Shown here: positions 32,454 to 34,663 of the stretch, piece by piece
Layout of the letters: the number at the start of each line of letters is the position of its first letter
Position numbering within the stretch: position 1 is the stretch's first letter
NCBI GenBank assembly: GCA_018897875.1
Contig: JAHIKF010000156.1
Span: 1 to 34,663, forward strand
DNA length: 34,663 bases
Direction of reading: 5' to 3'
DNA from: Pseudomonadota bacterium
GTDB lineage: Bacteria; Desulfobacterota; Desulfobaccia; Desulfobaccales; 0-14-0-80-60-11
Position numbers and translations under genes: made by a program
Notes under the pieces: generated by a model
What the model was told of the DNA's origin: nothing
Database searches by the model: none
Seen by the model: only the letters and a program-made list of their open reading frames with translations

Positions 32454-33965
32454 ATGAACGACCTAAACCTGCTGTACGAAATTACCGAAACCCTGGGCTC
32501 CCTTGGCCCATTGCCCCGCATCCTGCAACGGGTGCTCCAGATTTTGGCCCAGAGCATGGGCATGCGCCGGGGCACCGTCACCATCCTCAACCCGGAGACC
32601 GCGGAATTGCAGATCGAAGTGGCCCACGGCCTCACGGCGGAAGCCCGGCGCCGGGGGCGCTACAAGCTGGGGGAAGGCATCACCGGCCGGGTGGTGGAGA
32701 CCGGGGAACCGGCGGTGGTCCCCCGGGTGAGCAAAGAGCCGCTCTTTTTAAACCGGACCCGGTCCCGGGGCAGCCGGGAGAAGGACGAACTCTCCTTCCT
32801 GTGCGTGCCCATCAAAATTAACAACAAGACCATCGGCGCCCTCTCCGTGGACAAACTCCACCGGGACCTGGACCTGGACCGGGACCTCAGGCTGCTCACC
32901 ATCATCGCCTCTATCATCGCCCAGACGGTCAACAACCTGCTGCTCATCGACCGGGAGAAGGAACGCCTGCACAACGAGAACGTGAAGCTCAAAGGCCAGT
33001 TGCAGGAGCGTTACCAGATGGGCAATATCATCGGCACTTCGGGGCGCATGCGCGAGGTGTTCGAGATGATCGAACGGGTGGCCAAGAGCAACGCCACCAT
33101 CCTGATCCGGGGCGAATCCGGCACCGGCAAGGAGATGGTGGCCTCGGCCCTGCACTATAACTCGCTGCGGGCCGACAAGCCCTTCATCAAGGTAAACTTG
33201 GCGAGTCTGCCGGAGACCCTGGTGGAGAGCGAACTCTTCGGCCACGAGCGCGGGGCCTTCACCGGGGCCATGCAGCGCAAGCAGGGCCGCTTCGAACTGG
33301 CCCAGGGGGGTACGATCTTTCTGGATGAAATCGGCGACTTGAGCCTTAATGTGCAGCTCAAACTCTTGCGGGTCATCCAGGAACGCGAGTATACCCGCTT
33401 GGGCGGCACGGCCACCTTAAAGGCCGACATACGCCTGCTGGCAGCCACCCACCGGGATCTGGAGCAGGCCATGTCTCAAGGGGTTTTCCGGGAAGACCTC
33501 TACTACCGCCTCAACGTCTTTCCCATCTATCTGCCACCCCTCCGGGAGCGCATGGCCGACATCCCGGCCCTGTCGGAATACTTCCTAAACAAGTACGGTG
33601 AGGAGCACGCCAAGCCGGTGAAGCGCCTGTCGGCCCCGGCCCTGGACCTGCTCATGCAGTACCCCTGGCCCGGCAACGTGCGGGAACTGGAAAACATCAT
33701 CGAGCGGGCGGTGCTGGTGTGCGACGAAGACACCATCTTAAGCGTCCACCTGCCTCCCACCTTACAGCGCCAGGAGCCGGGCGGGGACCACCGGGGTCTG
33801 GCCGCCCAGGTGGCGCACCTGGAGCGGGAACTCATCACCGAGGCCCTGCGCCAGACCCGGGGCAACCAGAGCCAGGCGGCCCAAATCCTGGACACCAGCC
33901 TCAGGATCCTGGGTTACAAGATCAAGCAGTACGCCATCGAAGCCAAACGGTTCCGGGCGACGTAA
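32454..33965 (+). CDS. NifA-like GAF/sigma-54 transcriptional activator
   Basis: A 503-residue enhancer-binding protein. The N-terminal GAF domain (about 15-165) has the NifA-type wording EVAHGLTAEARRRGRYKLGEGITGRVVETGEPAVVP. A linker helix leads to the AAA+ domain (about 190-425) with Walker A GESGTGKE, intact GAFTGA, Walker B TIFLDEIGD and the R-finger region. A C-terminal Fis-type helix-turn-helix (RGNQSQAAQILDTSLRILGYKI) ends it. The Cys-rich interdomain linker of oxygen-sensitive alpha-proteobacterial NifA is absent. No nif gene is in the window, so nitrogen fixation is suggested only by similarity. It is monocistronic, with the start 6 bases after a GAGTC-like weak ribosome site and a strong terminator downstream. 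Confidence 0.9.
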   Translation: MNDLNLLYEITETLGSLGPLPRILQRVLQILAQSMGMRRGTVTILNPETAELQIEVAHGLTAEARRRGRYKLGEGITGRVVETGEPAVVPRVSKEPLFLNRTRSRGSREKDELSFLCVPIKINNKTIGALSVDKLHRDLDLDRDLRLLTIIASIIAQTVNNLLLIDREKERLHNENVKLKGQLQERYQMGNIIGTSGRMREVFEMIERVAKSNATILIRGESGTGKEMVASALHYNSLRADKPFIKVNLASLPETLVESELFGHERGAFTGAMQRKQGRFELAQGGTIFLDEIGDLSLNVQLKLLRVIQEREYTRLGGTATLKADIRLLAATHRDLEQAMSQGVFREDLYYRLNVFPIYLPPLRERMADIPALSEYFLNKYGEEHAKPVKRLSAPALDLLMQYPWPGNVRELENIIERAVLVCDEDTILSVHLPPTLQRQEPGGDHRGLAAQVAHLERELITEALRQTRGNQSQAAQILDTSLRILGYKIKQYAIEAKRFRAT

Positions 33966-34031
33966 CGGGGAACGGATAACCTTGGAGATTGATGAAGTTC
34001 CGTTGATTCAAAGGGCAGGGAGAATTATCAT

Positions 34032-34056
34032 AAAGGGTGGGCCAGGCCCACCCTTT
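34032..34056 (+). terminator. Rho-independent terminator after the NifA-like gene
   Basis: An 11-bp perfect stem, AAAGGGTGGGC (34032-34042) with GCCCACCCTTT (34046-34056), loop CAG, followed by ATTTATC. It is 67 bp after the stop of the activator gene. The symmetrical A/T ends may also let it serve the convergent gene at the right edge. Confidence 0.85.
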
Positions 34057-34211
34057 ATTTATCGGTAATCAATAGAAATTTATCTGGCCACGGTCAAATA
34101 AAGATCATAGTAAATCTGATATGCATAATTATAACCCAAACTGGATCTGAGATGCAGGTATGCTCTGTATATCAGCATCAGCATGATGCCATCAAAGACT
34201 GGAGGTGGAGC

Positions 34212-34328
34212 ATGAAAGTTTCCAAGGCCGTCAACCTATTTTATAGCTTCATCAGGCTTTTCCCAAAGACCAAAAACCGAAAATCATTTTCATCTGACAG
34301 CTTCAGGTCACCCGGTTACCAACCGTAA
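34212..34328 (+). CDS. Small ORF, possible integrase N-terminal remnant
   Basis: A 38-codon frame beginning MKVSKAVNLFYSFIRL, preceded by a very good ribosome site (GGAGGTGGAG). The opening words VSKAV and the aromatic helix resemble the start of the N-terminal core-binding domain of tyrosine recombinases, but the rest is lost, so it may be a fossil. It ends overlapping the stop of the convergent gene. It is too short to be sure; chance is possible. Confidence 0.3.
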   Translation: MKVSKAVNLFYSFIRLFPKTKNRKSFSSDSFRSPGYQP

Positions 34329-34663
34329 TCGAAAGGTCCCCACAGGCCCCAATTCATCGCGGCGTCCATATTCATCTCCGCGGTCATGCGCTGCTCATCG
34401 GCAATCCGCTCCTGGATCATCAACTGCTGGTAGCGTTGATAATTCTCCTCGTTGCCGATATACAGGCATTTGCAGGACAGTGCATCGGCGTAAATATAAT
34501 AGACTTTATCACCACGCTGGTGGGATGTCAGCTTCCGCTGGGTCATGGTCTGGAGATGGTCCGCCTTCTCGGGGGTATCGGCATACTGCACCCTGAACCC
34601 GGCGGCCGCCAGCCAAACCTCCGTACCCTTGGCATCACTCTTCTTGACCTCTTGGACCACGGC
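34316..34663 (-). CDS. Unknown protein, 5' end beyond the window
   Basis: The 3' part (about 115 codons) of a gene running off the right edge. It contains DAKGTEVWLAAAGF, DTPEKADHLQTM and a central part KVYYIYADALSCKCLYIGN, with a Cys-Lys-Cys pair, then a Glu/Gln/Met-rich helix and an aromatic end WGLWGPFDYGW. Similar proteins with an N-terminal lipoprotein signal occur in Desulfobacterota, as far as I remember, but the start is not in view. Function unknown. Confidence 0.6.
   Translation of the reverse strand, partial: AVVQEVKKSDAKGTEVWLAAAGFRVQYADTPEKADHLQTMTQRKLTSHQRGDKVYYIYADALSCKCLYIGNEENYQRYQQLMIQERIADEQRMTAEMNMDAAMNWGLWGPFDYGW

Noticed and set aside
32454..33965. Firm assignment as nifA
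   Set aside because: The domain order and GAF wording fit NifA, but no nitrogen-fixation gene is in the window and many sigma-54 activators share this layout.

Overview
This 34.7 kb window comes from a GC-rich, strictly anaerobic Gram-negative bacterium, most likely a sulfate-reducing or syntrophic member of Desulfobacterota (Desulfobaccales/Syntrophia-like). The evidence is the combination of MetF/MetV with a heterodisulfide-reductase-type HdrA and MvhD, a molybdo/tungstopterin enzyme, Mla-type outer-membrane lipid transport, and many sigma-54 and PAS-kinase regulators. This assignment rests on gene content alone.

Layout. 77-5344 (minus): three signalling genes, a multi-PAS histidine kinase, a receiver-PAS-kinase hybrid and a sigma-54 response regulator. 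5345-5591: a palindrome-rich, MITE-like spacer. 5592-7053 (minus): a double-ACT-domain protein of unknown role and a CheY-like receiver. 7167-15035 (minus): the metabolic core, transcribed as receiver protein, MetF-like 2, a giant HdrA, MvhD, MetV and MetF 1. The spacing is tight and there are ATGA overlaps, so it is very probably one operon for the methylene-tetrahydrofolate reductase step of the Wood-Ljungdahl pathway. Two features stand out. The mvhD gene contains an in-frame UGA at a normally cysteine position, followed by a SECIS-like hairpin, so it very probably encodes a selenoprotein. The 1484-residue HdrA contains a complete NfnB/GltD-like NAD(P)H-binding module between its first ferredoxin motif and the rest of the first HdrA copy, and then carries a second HdrA copy. 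No HdrB or HdrC is present.

15036-20098: a non-coding gap, a trmO-like gene, then a broken TolC/HlyD/DevC/DevA-type efflux operon. It shows homopolymer frameshifts, a lost lipoyl segment, a deletion that joins the permease to the ATPase, and an altered ABC signature. The genes on either side are intact, which suggests real decay. 20512-24405 (plus): a lipoprotein fusing a Memo-like to a CapA-like domain, a patatin-like phospholipase, a MITE-like element and a ROK-family sugar kinase ending at a clear terminator. 24782-26977 (minus): an orphan bis-MGD oxidoreductase of the acetylene hydratase/thiosulfate reductase type, in visibly more AT-rich DNA. 27294-32065 (minus): mlaE-mlaF-mlaD, then a TPR lipoprotein and an M50-CBS membrane protease. 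32454-33965 (plus): a NifA-like GAF/sigma-54 activator with a strong terminator. At the right edge is the 3' part of a small unknown protein.

How the genes work together (inference). HdrA, selenoprotein MvhD, MetV and MetF should form a soluble electron-transfer complex linking NAD(P)H and ferredoxin to methylene-H4F/methyl-H4F interconversion. The flanking receivers and kinases may tune it, but nothing in the sequence proves that link. Dispersed short palindromes ending in CCCTAC occur in several spacers.
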